The translations under genes and the position numbers were made by a program. Positions 15,812 to 25,020 of a stretch of 64,000 nt of DNA are shown here, piece after piece. Each line of letters starts with the position of its first letter. The stretch's first letter is position 1. Under the pieces are notes generated by a model. The model did not search any database. It worked only from the letters and a program-made list of their open reading frames with translations, and was not told the DNA's origin. The stretch comes from Bifidobacterium simiarum. GTDB taxonomy: Bacteria; Actinomycetota; Actinomycetes; Actinomycetales; Bifidobacteriaceae. The stretch covers positions 1 through 64,000 of the forward strand of contig NZ_PEBK01000003.1 of assembly GCF_002802905.1 (NCBI RefSeq). The letters run 5' to 3'.

Positions 15812-18596
15812 GGATGGCGTTGCGACGGACGAGCAGCAGCACGCCGCCGGCGACGGCCACGACGCCGGTCATGGCGATCAGCCCCAGACCGACCCAGCCG
15901 CCGGTCTGGGCGAGCATCACGTTGATCGGCTGGTTCCACAGCGTCAGATTGGCGCCCACCCAGTTCGTCTTGTCGTCCGCATAGTACTTATCGGAACCGT
16001 CCCTGCCGCTCCAGTACGCATCGGTCGCGGTGATGGTCAGGCCCTTCGGCGCGTCCTTCTGCTCGACGGCGAAGTTGAACATCGGCTTGAGCAGCGGCGC
16101 AATGCGGTTGTTCTTGCTGATGGTGAGCCTCGATTCGGTCTGGTGATCGGGGGTGACGAAGTTCGACTCGTCATCGGCGAACTTGGCCGAGATGCGCACG
16201 TCCTCGCTGCTCTTGAGCGGCTGGTAGTTCTTCGGCGCGCGGGTTTCGGTGAGCGTGTAGGTGCCCAGATCAAGACCGCGGATGCGCAGCAGTCCGTCCT
16301 TTCCGGTCATCACCCGGGAGCTGCCGGTCTCTCCGGGCACGGCCTGACGGTAGTCGCCGACGGCACCGGCCCTGACGAGCTTCAGCTCGCTGCCCTTGGC
16401 CTTGCGGTCGGCCGCGTTGGCGTTGTCCCGCACGGTGACCTTGAATTCGGCACCCTCCAGACCGGCGTTCGACGTGCTGGACCGCTTGCGCAGATCGATG
16501 TCGTACGTCCACTGTCGGATGCGCACATGCGGCGTGGAGTGATGGCTGCCGCTGTTCACGTCGCTCGGCGTATCGGTGTAGTCCAGCCAGTTCTCGTTGT
16601 AGGTCATGTTGGCGTGGGCGAGGATCCTCGGCGTGATCGTGGCCTGGTACCGGATCGCGAACTGCGAACCGTACAGGGTGCGGGTGCGGTCGTTCAGACG
16701 AAGGTCGCCGTAGTTCTTCACGATCCACTTGCCGAGCCCCACGATCATGTGGGTCTCATCGGTGTACGGGTCCACGCTCAGGTAGTACCAGGCGTCGGGC
16801 TGGCCCGCCTGACCGGTCGCGGTGCCCGCGCCCTTGGCCGCATATCCGGGAATCGCGGTCACTCGGGTCAACGGAATGCTGGTGCGCGGCCGGATGACGG
16901 TTTTGCCGTCCACCCCGGTGACCTTGTCCTTGGCGAGGACCTTGCCCTTGGCGTCATAGAGATTCGCTTCCGGACCATACAGGTCCACGGTGGGAACCGA
17001 GGTGACCTTCAGACCGGGCTGCGTGTAGTCGAGCACGCGGTACTCGTACGACCACTTGTCGCCGTTGTCATAGGCGGCACGGTAGGCGCTCATGTCGGCC
17101 ACACGATACGACACGACGTAGGGGATCACATCGCCCACGTCCACGCCGTTGTCGGCCGCATCCCTGCCGGGCGCGACCGACTCGTCGCGCTGCTTGGGGA
17201 CCTCCCTCGGCAGCTCCTCCTCGTCGACCACGTTCTTCACGACGATCTCGCCGAGCGCTCCCGTGGTGCCCAGCCTGGTACGGTCCGACGCCTTGTAGCC
17301 GTCCAGGGTGGCCACGTCCCCGTCGTCCGGACGGGTGGGCACGATCATCGGCTGCGTGGAGCCGACCGTCCACGACGCCTTATGCCCGTTCGCATTCGTT
17401 CCGCTCCACGTCGTGGTGCCGGCAGTGTCGAGGATCAGATACACGCCCGAACCCTGCGCGGCGGTCAACGGGATCGTGCAGACGTCGGCCGCCTTGCAGG
17501 TGACGGTCGCGCTGTGCGGAGCGGCGTTCACGGCCTTCATAGCCTCGGAATCCTTGACGATGTTGTCGGCGAACTCACGGACCGAACCGACATAGGCCTT
17601 CGACGGCGAGTTGTTGCCGACCCGCTGGGGTCCGGATTCGTTCCATCCGAATCCGAAGTAGCCCGCATCCTGTTTGTTGCCGGGCTGGCCCTTGCCTGCC
17701 TGATGCTGGCGGAAACCACCCATCCACGCGATCGGATCGGAGCCGGCAAGCGTCCATCCGGGCAAGGAGCCGGCATCGGACACCCCAGTGGTCCTGGCCA
17801 GTACGCGGTTGAGATGGGGCTTCAGCGATGCGGTCGTCTCCACGGCCACGCCGTCAAGCTGCTTGTTGCCCACCGATACATAGGTGCCGTTCGCATAATC
17901 GGCCAGCTTGTACGCGGTGAATCGGCGGTCCTTGAGACTGTTTTGCCCGCCGCGCGTCGCCACCGCGGCCCGCACCGTGATGTCGTAGGGCGGGGCCGCG
18001 TTAGCCGTGCCGACGCCGGCCGACAGTCCGCCCAGCACGCCGGAGGTGGCGATCACCGCCGCGGCGACACGACGCATACGCGACCGATGCCCGTCAGAAT
18101 TCCGGACGCCCGCACGCCGGCCGCCGGGACGACTGCCGGACATGCGCCCATCGGCGCGGCGCACGTCCCCGTTCACACGCACGTCCCCGCCGGACCCGTC
18201 GGCCTGCCAGATGCCCACGATCCGTCGGCCCTCGTAGGAACGAACACTGTGGGAGCGGATACCGCCGGTCTTATCCGGACCGCAATCCGGACTGTAGGTC
18301 CGATCCGGACCGGCGAAGTCCGCGAACCCGATGATGGGCTGTCCGTCGGCGACGGAACCGTCCGGAGACGTTCCCTTGCCGACGCCAAGATGCCGCGTGC
18401 TGCTGACCATTCGCGCGGTCCGAGTCCCGGAATCGGCGACTCGCACGGTCCGCGAATCGGCGGGCTGCACAACGGAATCGGCGGTTTGCACAGCGGAGCC
18501 AACGGTCCGCGTGTTCTCGATCCGAGCGCCCCCGATCCGCTTGTCCCCGATCCGCTCATGACGTATGCCTGTCTGATGCTGGTTGTTGATGTTCAT
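15804..18596 (-). CDS. Sortase-anchored pilin (backbone-type), unusual N-terminal extension
   Basis: Read from ATG 18596, which has AAAGGAAG upstream, the protein is 930 residues. A typical secretion signal (MRRVAAAVIATSGVLGGL...ANA) appears only at residues 174-201, after an Arg/Gly-rich extension. Starting at 18143 would give a more normal 779-residue precursor but lacks a ribosome site. The mature part has Ig-like pilin domains and an E-box-like YTLTETRAPKNY. The C-terminus has the sorting signal LAQTGG, a hydrophobic span and RR. LAQTG departs from canonical LPxTG. It lies between the tip protein and the sortase. Confidence 0.87.
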   Translation of the reverse strand: MNINNQHQTGIRHERIGDKRIGGARIENTRTVGSAVQTADSVVQPADSRTVRVADSGTRTARMVSSTRHLGVGKGTSPDGSVADGQPIIGFADFAGPDRTYSPDCGPDKTGGIRSHSVRSYEGRRIVGIWQADGSGGDVRVNGDVRRADGRMSGSRPGGRRAGVRNSDGHRSRMRRVAAAVIATSGVLGGLSAGVGTANAAPPYDITVRAAVATRGGQNSLKDRRFTAYKLADYANGTYVSVGNKQLDGVAVETTASLKPHLNRVLARTTGVSDAGSLPGWTLAGSDPIAWMGGFRQHQAGKGQPGNKQDAGYFGFGWNESGPQRVGNNSPSKAYVGSVREFADNIVKDSEAMKAVNAAPHSATVTCKAADVCTIPLTAAQGSGVYLILDTAGTTTWSGTNANGHKASWTVGSTQPMIVPTRPDDGDVATLDGYKASDRTRLGTTGALGEIVVKNVVDEEELPREVPKQRDESVAPGRDAADNGVDVGDVIPYVVSYRVADMSAYRAAYDNGDKWSYEYRVLDYTQPGLKVTSVPTVDLYGPEANLYDAKGKVLAKDKVTGVDGKTVIRPRTSIPLTRVTAIPGYAAKGAGTATGQAGQPDAWYYLSVDPYTDETHMIVGLGKWIVKNYGDLRLNDRTRTLYGSQFAIRYQATITPRILAHANMTYNENWLDYTDTPSDVNSGSHHSTPHVRIRQWTYDIDLRKRSSTSNAGLEGAEFKVTVRDNANAADRKAKGSELKLVRAGAVGDYRQAVPGETGSSRVMTGKDGLLRIRGLDLGTYTLTETRAPKNYQPLKSSEDVRISAKFADDESNFVTPDHQTESRLTISKNNRIAPLLKPMFNFAVEQKDAPKGLTITATDAYWSGRDGSDKYYADDKTNWVGANLTLWNQPINVMLAQTGGWVGLGLIAMTGVVAVAGGVLLLVRRNAIHG

Positions 18597-18810
18597 GGGA
18601 TAACTTCCTTTCCTGATGTGATGATGCGTTGCTTTCCGTGTATCCATGCGCCGTCTGCCCCGACGGCTCATCGCCGCGCTGTAAGACGGAGGATCGCGTA
18701 TCCGCACGATCGGCACCGGTTCGTTCCTCATGCCGTTTCCTTTCCTCATGTCATTGCCACTTAGGTCATTGCCGCTCATGTCATTGCCGTCTTCCCGTCC
18801 CCGCATGCGA

Positions 18811-21800
18811 TCACCGGCGGAATCTGACGATCATGAATCCCAGCGCCGCGATGCCGGCGGCCACCACCAGCACGCCGATCATCAGGCGCACCGTGTCGGT
18901 TCCGGAACCGGTGACGGGAGGCGTCACGTCGGTCGGCACCGTATTGCCCAGCGTCTGCCGCCACCGCTCAGGTCGGCTCGACAGCCCCGATCCCGGACTG
19001 ACGGAAGAGACCGTCTCGCCCTTCGCCGTTCCGTTGAGCAGCCAGGAGGTTTCGTCGGAGCTGCCGGTGACCGTCAGGGTCACGCCGCGAGATCCGGCGA
19101 CGTTCACCGCACGGACCACCCAGTAGGCGCCGCCGGCCGGAACCTGCATGGGCGCGGGCGTGCTGGTCTCCCACACGCGGTAGTAGCGGGTCTGGCCCGT
19201 TCCGATACGGTGGACCGGAAACGCCCCCTGCCCATCGGCATTGAGGGTGATGCTGTTCCTCGTCGCCTCGGCGATCAGCACCTTGCCGGCCGCATCCCGG
19301 GTCTCCTGCATGTGCAGCACGGCCCCCGCGGCGGGACGGTCGCGCATCCAAGTGCCCTGCGCGCCGCCTCTGCGCGCGACCTTGGTGACGATGAGGCTCC
19401 AGTTGGCGAGCTGCTCGCTCTGCTCCCGCTCCGGCCGCCATCCGTCACTGACCGACGGTCCCATGTCGAGGATCAGTTCGCTGGCGAGGCTTATGGTCTT
19501 GTCCCATCCCCGGCCGCGGAAATCCCACCGGTAGGTCACGCTCTGACCGGTGAGATCGGCCTTGTCGATTCGCCACACGTAAGTCACGTATCCGGTGCCG
19601 AGGCCCTTCACCGTTCGCATCGTCGTATCCTTGCCGGGATCGTAGGTGATCGTCTGCCGGCCGTTCTTGAATCCTGCGGCCGGGAACCGCAGCGGGGTGA
19701 CCGTGCCAATTTTTCTGGCGTTCGCCGGGATCGTCGTGCCGGACGTCCCCGCGGTCGGGCTCCAGTACACGTCGGCCCGCGCCAGCACCGTCAGTCCGGT
19801 CACGGATTTCGGCAGGCTCACCGTGATGTCGTCCTTGGGCAGGGAGCCGTCCATCGTCTGCTTCGCGGCGACTTCCGAGACGATGCCGGGCTTCACTGGA
19901 GGCATGAGATGCACGCTTTCCGCACCGTTGAGCGCACTGGTCTCCCTGTCGTAGTCCCTGAGACACAGTCGGTAGGATCCGGCCGCGGAACCGACCAGAA
20001 GCTGGCCGGTGGGGCATTCGTATCCCGCCTGATTGCGCACCCCGGTGACGCCGACGACCGCACTGGTGAACCAGGCATCCCCCGACGGCCATGCGTCCAG
20101 TCCGAAATCATCGGGCACGAACCGGAACGTCTGCGTACCCGGATCGGCTTCGGCACTGGCCCCAGCACCGGCACCGGCACCGGCACCGGCACCGGCACGG
20201 TGGTATCCGGCGAACGAGACGGTCTTCGAGAAGGATCGGTTCGCCCCCAGATGCAGCGTGGTCTTCACCACGAATCGCAGATCGCCGTCGAACCGACCGT
20301 CATTGTCCGAGTCCCAGTCGTGGTGCCCGTCGGTCGAAGCCGCGGAGAGCCGGACCTGATCGTCCAGCGGCTGCGTGCCACCGGCCAGCCGCAGCGACTC
20401 GCGGCGCGAATCGAACCTCGTCGCCTCGGTGACGTCGTCCTGCCTCCACCCGCCGACCAGTCCGTTGACCGCCTGACTGGTGACGGCCGCGGTCATCTCA
20501 CGCGAGTCCGGCTGGGTCGGCGGCGGGATCGGCTCGGTGTTGTACCGTTCGGCCGGATCGTCGACGCCGCTGTTCTGGTTGAGGCCGTAGTGCACGTACC
20601 GTTGGCCTTGAGCCTCGTTGGGCACCATGTACGACCGGTATTCGTAGATGTTGGCCGCGTAGCCGGGATCCGACGGATCGACCCGGCGGACGATGACGTC
20701 GTACCACAGGTCGGCGTTGGCCGGCCATTGCGTGGCGCCGCCGCCCTGGGATCCGGTGAGGAACTGGAACGTGTAGTCGCGGGTCTGCATCCGGGTGAAG
20801 TAGTCGTTGACGATGCGTTTCTGCGCAATGGACTTCTCCGCACGGCCGTCCTTGTTCGCGTCGATGTTCAGCCGCACGTCGATGGTGAAGAAATCGTCGG
20901 TCGGATGCCCCACGCCGAGCGCCGTGATGCTCACCACGTCACGCAGCACGCTGTTGCGGGCGATCTTCGCGTTCACGCTGTCACGCCATTCGGGCCTTCC
21001 CGACAGGAATGACCCGGCGGAGGCGTATCCGGCGCGGGTGGTGATGCCCGGCTTCCACGGCGAGGGCTCCCAGCCGATCAGCGACTGGCCTGCGGAGGCC
21101 GGCTGGGCCATGTAGAACAGCAGTCGCATGCCGGAGCTGTCGGGGATCGGACTGCTTTTGGACAGTTCCATCAGCTTCCGGTAGAAGCCGTCCTTCAGCA
21201 CCGAGTCGGGAATGCCCTTGGTGCTGCCGTTGTGGATGGTGGACAGCGCGTAATGCGTCATCACCAGACCGGTGTTGCGATCCTTGCCGAAGATGTTGCC
21301 GAACCCATCCGGACCGTAGTAGAACACGGAACGCATGCGGTTGGCCTTGTCGGTGCCGAAGTTGTAGGACCTCGGATCGTACGCCGTGTCGACGTCGGGC
21401 GTGTGGGCGGCGGCCTGCACGCACAAGGCGCGGTTGCCGTTGGACAGGATGAACTCGCCGGCCGCGTAGTCGTCGCCGTTCCATGGGATGTGCGAGATCT
21501 CCTTCAGTGTGAGCGTCGAGGCCCGGACGGCCTTGCGCATGAACAGGCCGCGCAGCCGCGACAGCAGACCGGTGGAACCGTCGCCGTCATCCGATTCGAT
21601 GCCAAGGTCACCGCCGCGACCGCCGGCGTTGTTCGATACCGCGGTGGGGTCGCCGGCCGACTCGCCCTGCACCATCGCGACGCCCAGGCGACGATCGTTC
21701 GGATGACGCCCCGCGACCGTGGTTCCCGCGATCGCCGCCCCGCCCGACCCCTGTTTCGGTACGGCCAGATAGACACCCTCCGGCACCGAGGCCGATCCCT

Positions 21801-22446
21801 CCCCCGTCACCGAGGCGGCAGCGGGAACGCCGGATCGACGCAGTCGGTCGGACAGCAGGCCGATCGTCAGCCGCTGGGTTTCGACGTCGGTCATATGCCA
21901 GAGCCGATTGACCGGATCGTCGGCCTTACCATCGTTTCGGTTCGCTCCCGCCTGAGCCAATGCCTCGTCCGCGGCCGTACGCACCGTCGGCCCGACGCTG
22001 ACGGCCCGCAGATCCTCGAACGGACGGCCGGAGACGGAACCGGTACGGGCGTCGGACCCGGTCATGGAGGACCGTTCGACGTCGTAGCGTCCGATACGGT
22101 ACAGATCGACGCCGATGCCGGTCAGCGTGGTCGAGGCCACCGCCCGCACCGTCAGCGTTGTCCGACTGGATATGACACTCGTCCCATCGGCCGGGGCCGT
22201 GCCCGACGGGTCCGCGAACGCCACGCCACCCGTGAACGCCACGCCACCCGTGAACGCCATGGCCGCCGCGACCGTCAGACCGGTCACGGCCCTCCACATG
22301 CGCCGCCGCATGCCGGCCGTTCTCCGGCCTACCGCGTGTCGTACCGTGAGCCGTACCGTGGGCCGCATCACGGAAGGCGGCCGACCATGGATTCCGATCG
22401 GCCTGCGTTGCCCGGTCCCGGAGCTTTCGTTGCGTGTCTCGATCAT
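18811..22446 (-). CDS. Large sortase-anchored pilus tip/adhesin protein with thioester-domain-like region
   Basis: The 1211-residue precursor has a signal peptide at about residues 46-78 containing a duplicated FTGGVA. A thioester-domain-like segment follows: RALCVQ with Cys342, then LVMTHYALSTIH, where the Gln usual in true thioester domains is His398. Later parts are beta-rich Ig/Cna-B-like. The C-terminus shows PPVTG, a hydrophobic span and a basic tail, a sorting signal variant. A Gly-Ala repeat around the 20165-20200 tract interrupts it. It is first in the tip-pilin-sortase order, so it is probably the tip subunit that contacts host surfaces or mucus. Confidence 0.85.
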   Translation of the reverse strand: MIETRNESSGTGQRRPIGIHGRPPSVMRPTVRLTVRHAVGRRTAGMRRRMWRAVTGLTVAAAMAFTGGVAFTGGVAFADPSGTAPADGTSVISSRTTLTVRAVASTTLTGIGVDLYRIGRYDVERSSMTGSDARTGSVSGRPFEDLRAVSVGPTVRTAADEALAQAGANRNDGKADDPVNRLWHMTDVETQRLTIGLLSDRLRRSGVPAAASVTGEGSASVPEGVYLAVPKQGSGGAAIAGTTVAGRHPNDRRLGVAMVQGESAGDPTAVSNNAGGRGGDLGIESDDGDGSTGLLSRLRGLFMRKAVRASTLTLKEISHIPWNGDDYAAGEFILSNGNRALCVQAAAHTPDVDTAYDPRSYNFGTDKANRMRSVFYYGPDGFGNIFGKDRNTGLVMTHYALSTIHNGSTKGIPDSVLKDGFYRKLMELSKSSPIPDSSGMRLLFYMAQPASAGQSLIGWEPSPWKPGITTRAGYASAGSFLSGRPEWRDSVNAKIARNSVLRDVVSITALGVGHPTDDFFTIDVRLNIDANKDGRAEKSIAQKRIVNDYFTRMQTRDYTFQFLTGSQGGGATQWPANADLWYDVIVRRVDPSDPGYAANIYEYRSYMVPNEAQGQRYVHYGLNQNSGVDDPAERYNTEPIPPPTQPDSREMTAAVTSQAVNGLVGGWRQDDVTEATRFDSRRESLRLAGGTQPLDDQVRLSAASTDGHHDWDSDNDGRFDGDLRFVVKTTLHLGANRSFSKTVSFAGYHRAGAGAGAGAGAGASAEADPGTQTFRFVPDDFGLDAWPSGDAWFTSAVVGVTGVRNQAGYECPTGQLLVGSAAGSYRLCLRDYDRETSALNGAESVHLMPPVKPGIVSEVAAKQTMDGSLPKDDITVSLPKSVTGLTVLARADVYWSPTAGTSGTTIPANARKIGTVTPLRFPAAGFKNGRQTITYDPGKDTTMRTVKGLGTGYVTYVWRIDKADLTGQSVTYRWDFRGRGWDKTISLASELILDMGPSVSDGWRPEREQSEQLANWSLIVTKVARRGGAQGTWMRDRPAAGAVLHMQETRDAAGKVLIAEATRNSITLNADGQGAFPVHRIGTGQTRYYRVWETSTPAPMQVPAGGAYWVVRAVNVAGSRGVTLTVTGSSDETSWLLNGTAKGETVSSVSPGSGLSSRPERWRQTLGNTVPTDVTPPVTGSGTDTVRLMIGVLVVAAGIAALGFMIVRFRR
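20165..20200. repeat. Hexanucleotide tract inside the tip-protein gene
   Basis: About six GCACCG units encode an alternating Ala-Gly stretch. Slippage would change length by two residues and keep the frame. Confidence 0.8.
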
Positions 22447-22607
22447 GGGTATCCCGTTCCTTTGCTCGTCCGTTGCCGACCGGGCCGAACGGCTTCGTCA
22501 CTGTCGACGTCCGCGTCGGCCGGCTTCGTCGCCGGTCAGACCTGCCGGCGCTGGGTACGGCAATCATGGCAAAGTCGGGTCCGGAGGGTCGGGGAATCAG
22601 GCACGGC

Positions 22608-22719
22608 TGTGGATAACCGGGCCGATTGGGGGATGAAACCCGAAGAATGGGGAAAACCGGAATTCCGGAATCGTTGCAATGTGGATATCCGGTATGGAGA
22701 TTCGGTGAAATGTGGACAA
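22608..22719. promoter_or_regulatory. Three DnaA-box-like sites between the pilus locus and dnaG
   Basis: TGTGGATAA (22608-22616), TGTGGATAT (22680-22688) and TGTGGACAA (22711-22719) all lie in the same orientation. They are the reverse complements of TTATCCACA, ATATCCACA and TTGTCCACA, the last being the consensus box of high-GC actinobacteria. The rest of 22447-22797 shows no gene. Confidence 0.5.
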
Positions 22720-22750
22720 GATCCCGACCATCCACACCGTCCATACGACA

Positions 22751-22784
22751 CGCCGATCATCGGATTGTGAAACGATGATCGGCG
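22751..22784 (-). terminator. Hairpin just beyond the dnaG stop
   Basis: CGCCGATCATCG pairs perfectly with CGATGATCGGCG across ten bases. There is no U-run, so termination is only possible. Confidence 0.45.
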
Positions 22785-22797
22785 GTCGGATCGTCGC

Positions 22798-24915
22798 TCA
22801 GGCGACGACGTTGCCGTAGATCTCGGCCTTGAGATTCTTGCGACTGGTTTCGAGCCGGGTGATCTCGCCGAGCAGGCGGAACTTCTCCTCGCCTTCGGGC
22901 AACTGGTTCATCCGCCGCTTATCCGCGGCGATGCGCCGCATGAACCCGAGATCGAGAATGCGTACCAGCAGTTCGGAGGCGTACTGGGTCTCGGCCGCGG
23001 TGGGCTTCTTCAGCGCGGCGCCGGCACCGTTCTCCTGCGAATCGCCGCCGACCACGGCACCCGACTGGCCGGACTGCCCCGACTGGCCGGAGCCCTGCCC
23101 CGCGCCGTCGCGTCCGTTCGAGGGCAGAGGCAACGGCATCACGGCCAGCTCGTTCACCACGCCTTCGAGCATGGGACCGGCCGCCTTGGACAGGTTGTGC
23201 AGCCACAGGCCCTGCGGCGTGTCGTCGGCGGGCAGGCCGCCGGCCGCCTCGACCGCCTGGAACAGCGAACGGAACACGGGGGTCATGAAGTTCCCCGGAA
23301 CCAGCTGGGCGAACATGTCGGCGTTGATGGCCCGGGGTACTTGGATCAGCACGCCCATGAACTGCTGCTCGCAGATGAACACCGCGTCGTCGATGCGGTA
23401 GTAGCCCTGCGTGACGGCGTCGTGATGCTCCAGCTCACGGCGGCGAGCCGGATCGGCGTACGGGTTCTCCCCGCGGCCGACGCGCGAACGCTCGCCGTTC
23501 ATGCCTTCTCCCCTGCCGCGACGGGGGGCGTAGGCGTCTTCGTCGCGCACGTTCATCCGCCGGCGCGCGGCATTGACCTCGTTGATCATGATGTCGAGGT
23601 CCACGCCCACTCGGCGCACGGCCTTGCGGGCGTACAGATCGACCAGCGACCGGTCGCGGATCTGCGCGATCACTGGGGCCACGGCCTTCACCGCGCCCAT
23701 CTGCCCGGTGGTGTACTGGGTGTCGAACTGGTCGATGGCCGTGTCGATCACGAAGTCGTAGAGCGGACGGGCATGCTCCACCAGCGTGCGCACGGCGGCG
23801 TCGCCGCGTTCGATCCGCAGGTCGCACGGATCGAGGTTGTTGTCGGCCACGGCCACGAACGTCTGGGAGAGGAACGCGCCGTCGAGGCCGAACGCGTGCA
23901 GCGCGGCCTTCTGCCCGGCCGCGTCGCCGTCGAAGGTGAACACCACGCGGGAGGTCTGGTTCTTGCCCGGTCCGATGAGCTGCAGGGCCCCGAGCTTGTC
24001 GTCGGAGATCAGCCGGCGCACGATCTTGGCGTGTTCGTTGCCGAACGCGGTGCCGCAGGTGGCGACGGCGGTGTCCACGCCGGCCAGATGGCAGGCCATC
24101 ACGTCCGTATAGCCTTCGACCACCACGACCTGACGCTTCTTGACGATGTTGGCCTTGGCGATGTCAAGGCCGTAAAGCATCTGGTTCTTGTGGTAGAGCG
24201 TGGTGTCGGGCGTGTTGATGTACTTGGCCTGGATGGTGTCGTCGTCGAAGAGCTTGCGGGCGCCGAAGCCGAGCGTGCGTCCGGTGGCGTCACGGATCGG
24301 CCAGGTCACACGGCCCCTGAAGTAGTCGTAGACGCCCCGCTGCCCCTGCCGGGCCAGTCCGGCGTCGAGCATCTCCTGCTGGGTGAAGCCCTTGCCGGCG
24401 AGATGTCGGACGAGATTGTCCCAGCCCTGAGGCGCGTATCCACAGCCGAATCGCTCGCAGTCGGCCTGCGAGAAGTTGCGGCCGGCGAGCAGCTTGCGTG
24501 CCGCGAGCGCCTCCTTGCTCATGATCTGGGAGACGAAGAACCGCTGGGCCGCCTCGTTGGCCTCGAGCAGGCGGGACCGCTTGGACCCCTGACGCTGGTC
24601 GGGGCGCTGGGAGTCGTAGTGCAGTTCGATGTGGTATTTGTCGGCGAGGATCTCCACGGCGTCGGCGAAGCCCACGCTTTCGGACTGTTCGACATATTTG
24701 AACACGTCGCCGCCCAGTCCGCAGCCGAAGCAATGCCACGATCCGAGCGCGGGACGGACCGAGAAGCTGGGGGTCTTTTCGTCGTGGAACGGGCACAGGC
24801 CCATGTAGGTGCCGGTTCCGGAGGCCTTCAGGGTGACGTCGGCGGATACGATGTCGTACAGGTCCGCGACGGCGCGCACCTTCTCGATGTCTTCCTTCAC
24901 AATCAAACCCGGCAT
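22798..24915 (-). CDS. dnaG: DNA primase
   Basis: A 705-residue primase that makes RNA primers at the replication fork with DnaB. The CHC2-type zinc site is Cys41/His44 and Cys62/Cys65 (CPFH...CFGC). The TOPRIM domain carries VVEGYTDVMA and FTFDGDAAGQKAA, and a helicase-interacting domain forms the C-terminus after a Gly/Ser/Gln-rich linker (GSGQSGQSGQSG). Gene order alr-dgt-dnaG on one strand supports the call. Confidence 0.97.
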   Translation of the reverse strand: MPGLIVKEDIEKVRAVADLYDIVSADVTLKASGTGTYMGLCPFHDEKTPSFSVRPALGSWHCFGCGLGGDVFKYVEQSESVGFADAVEILADKYHIELHYDSQRPDQRQGSKRSRLLEANEAAQRFFVSQIMSKEALAARKLLAGRNFSQADCERFGCGYAPQGWDNLVRHLAGKGFTQQEMLDAGLARQGQRGVYDYFRGRVTWPIRDATGRTLGFGARKLFDDDTIQAKYINTPDTTLYHKNQMLYGLDIAKANIVKKRQVVVVEGYTDVMACHLAGVDTAVATCGTAFGNEHAKIVRRLISDDKLGALQLIGPGKNQTSRVVFTFDGDAAGQKAALHAFGLDGAFLSQTFVAVADNNLDPCDLRIERGDAAVRTLVEHARPLYDFVIDTAIDQFDTQYTTGQMGAVKAVAPVIAQIRDRSLVDLYARKAVRRVGVDLDIMINEVNAARRRMNVRDEDAYAPRRGRGEGMNGERSRVGRGENPYADPARRRELEHHDAVTQGYYRIDDAVFICEQQFMGVLIQVPRAINADMFAQLVPGNFMTPVFRSLFQAVEAAGGLPADDTPQGLWLHNLSKAAGPMLEGVVNELAVMPLPLPSNGRDGAGQGSGQSGQSGQSGAVVGGDSQENGAGAALKKPTAAETQYASELLVRILDLGFMRRIAADKRRMNQLPEGEEKFRLLGEITRLETSRKNLKAEIYGNVVA

Positions 24916-25020
24916 AATCTTCCACCCTACTCAAGGTCGCGGAGAACGGTCGTCACAGCCTAGCGAACGTCCGGCGAGGCGTCCGGAGAGACGTCCGGCC
25001 GCGGCAAAGCCGTCAACGTC

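Noticed and set aside
15702-18764. A 1020-codon open frame on the plus strand opposite the pilin gene
   Set aside because: It is a GC-rich antisense shadow: no ribosome site, no family resemblance, and the minus-strand frame has a signal peptide, E-box and sorting signal.
18730-21012. A 760-codon plus-strand frame opposite the tip protein
   Set aside because: No start signal or recognisable domain; it is the complement of the adhesin gene.
22608-22719. Chromosomal replication origin
   Set aside because: Only three boxes, no dnaA/dnaN neighbours and no AT-rich unwinding region.
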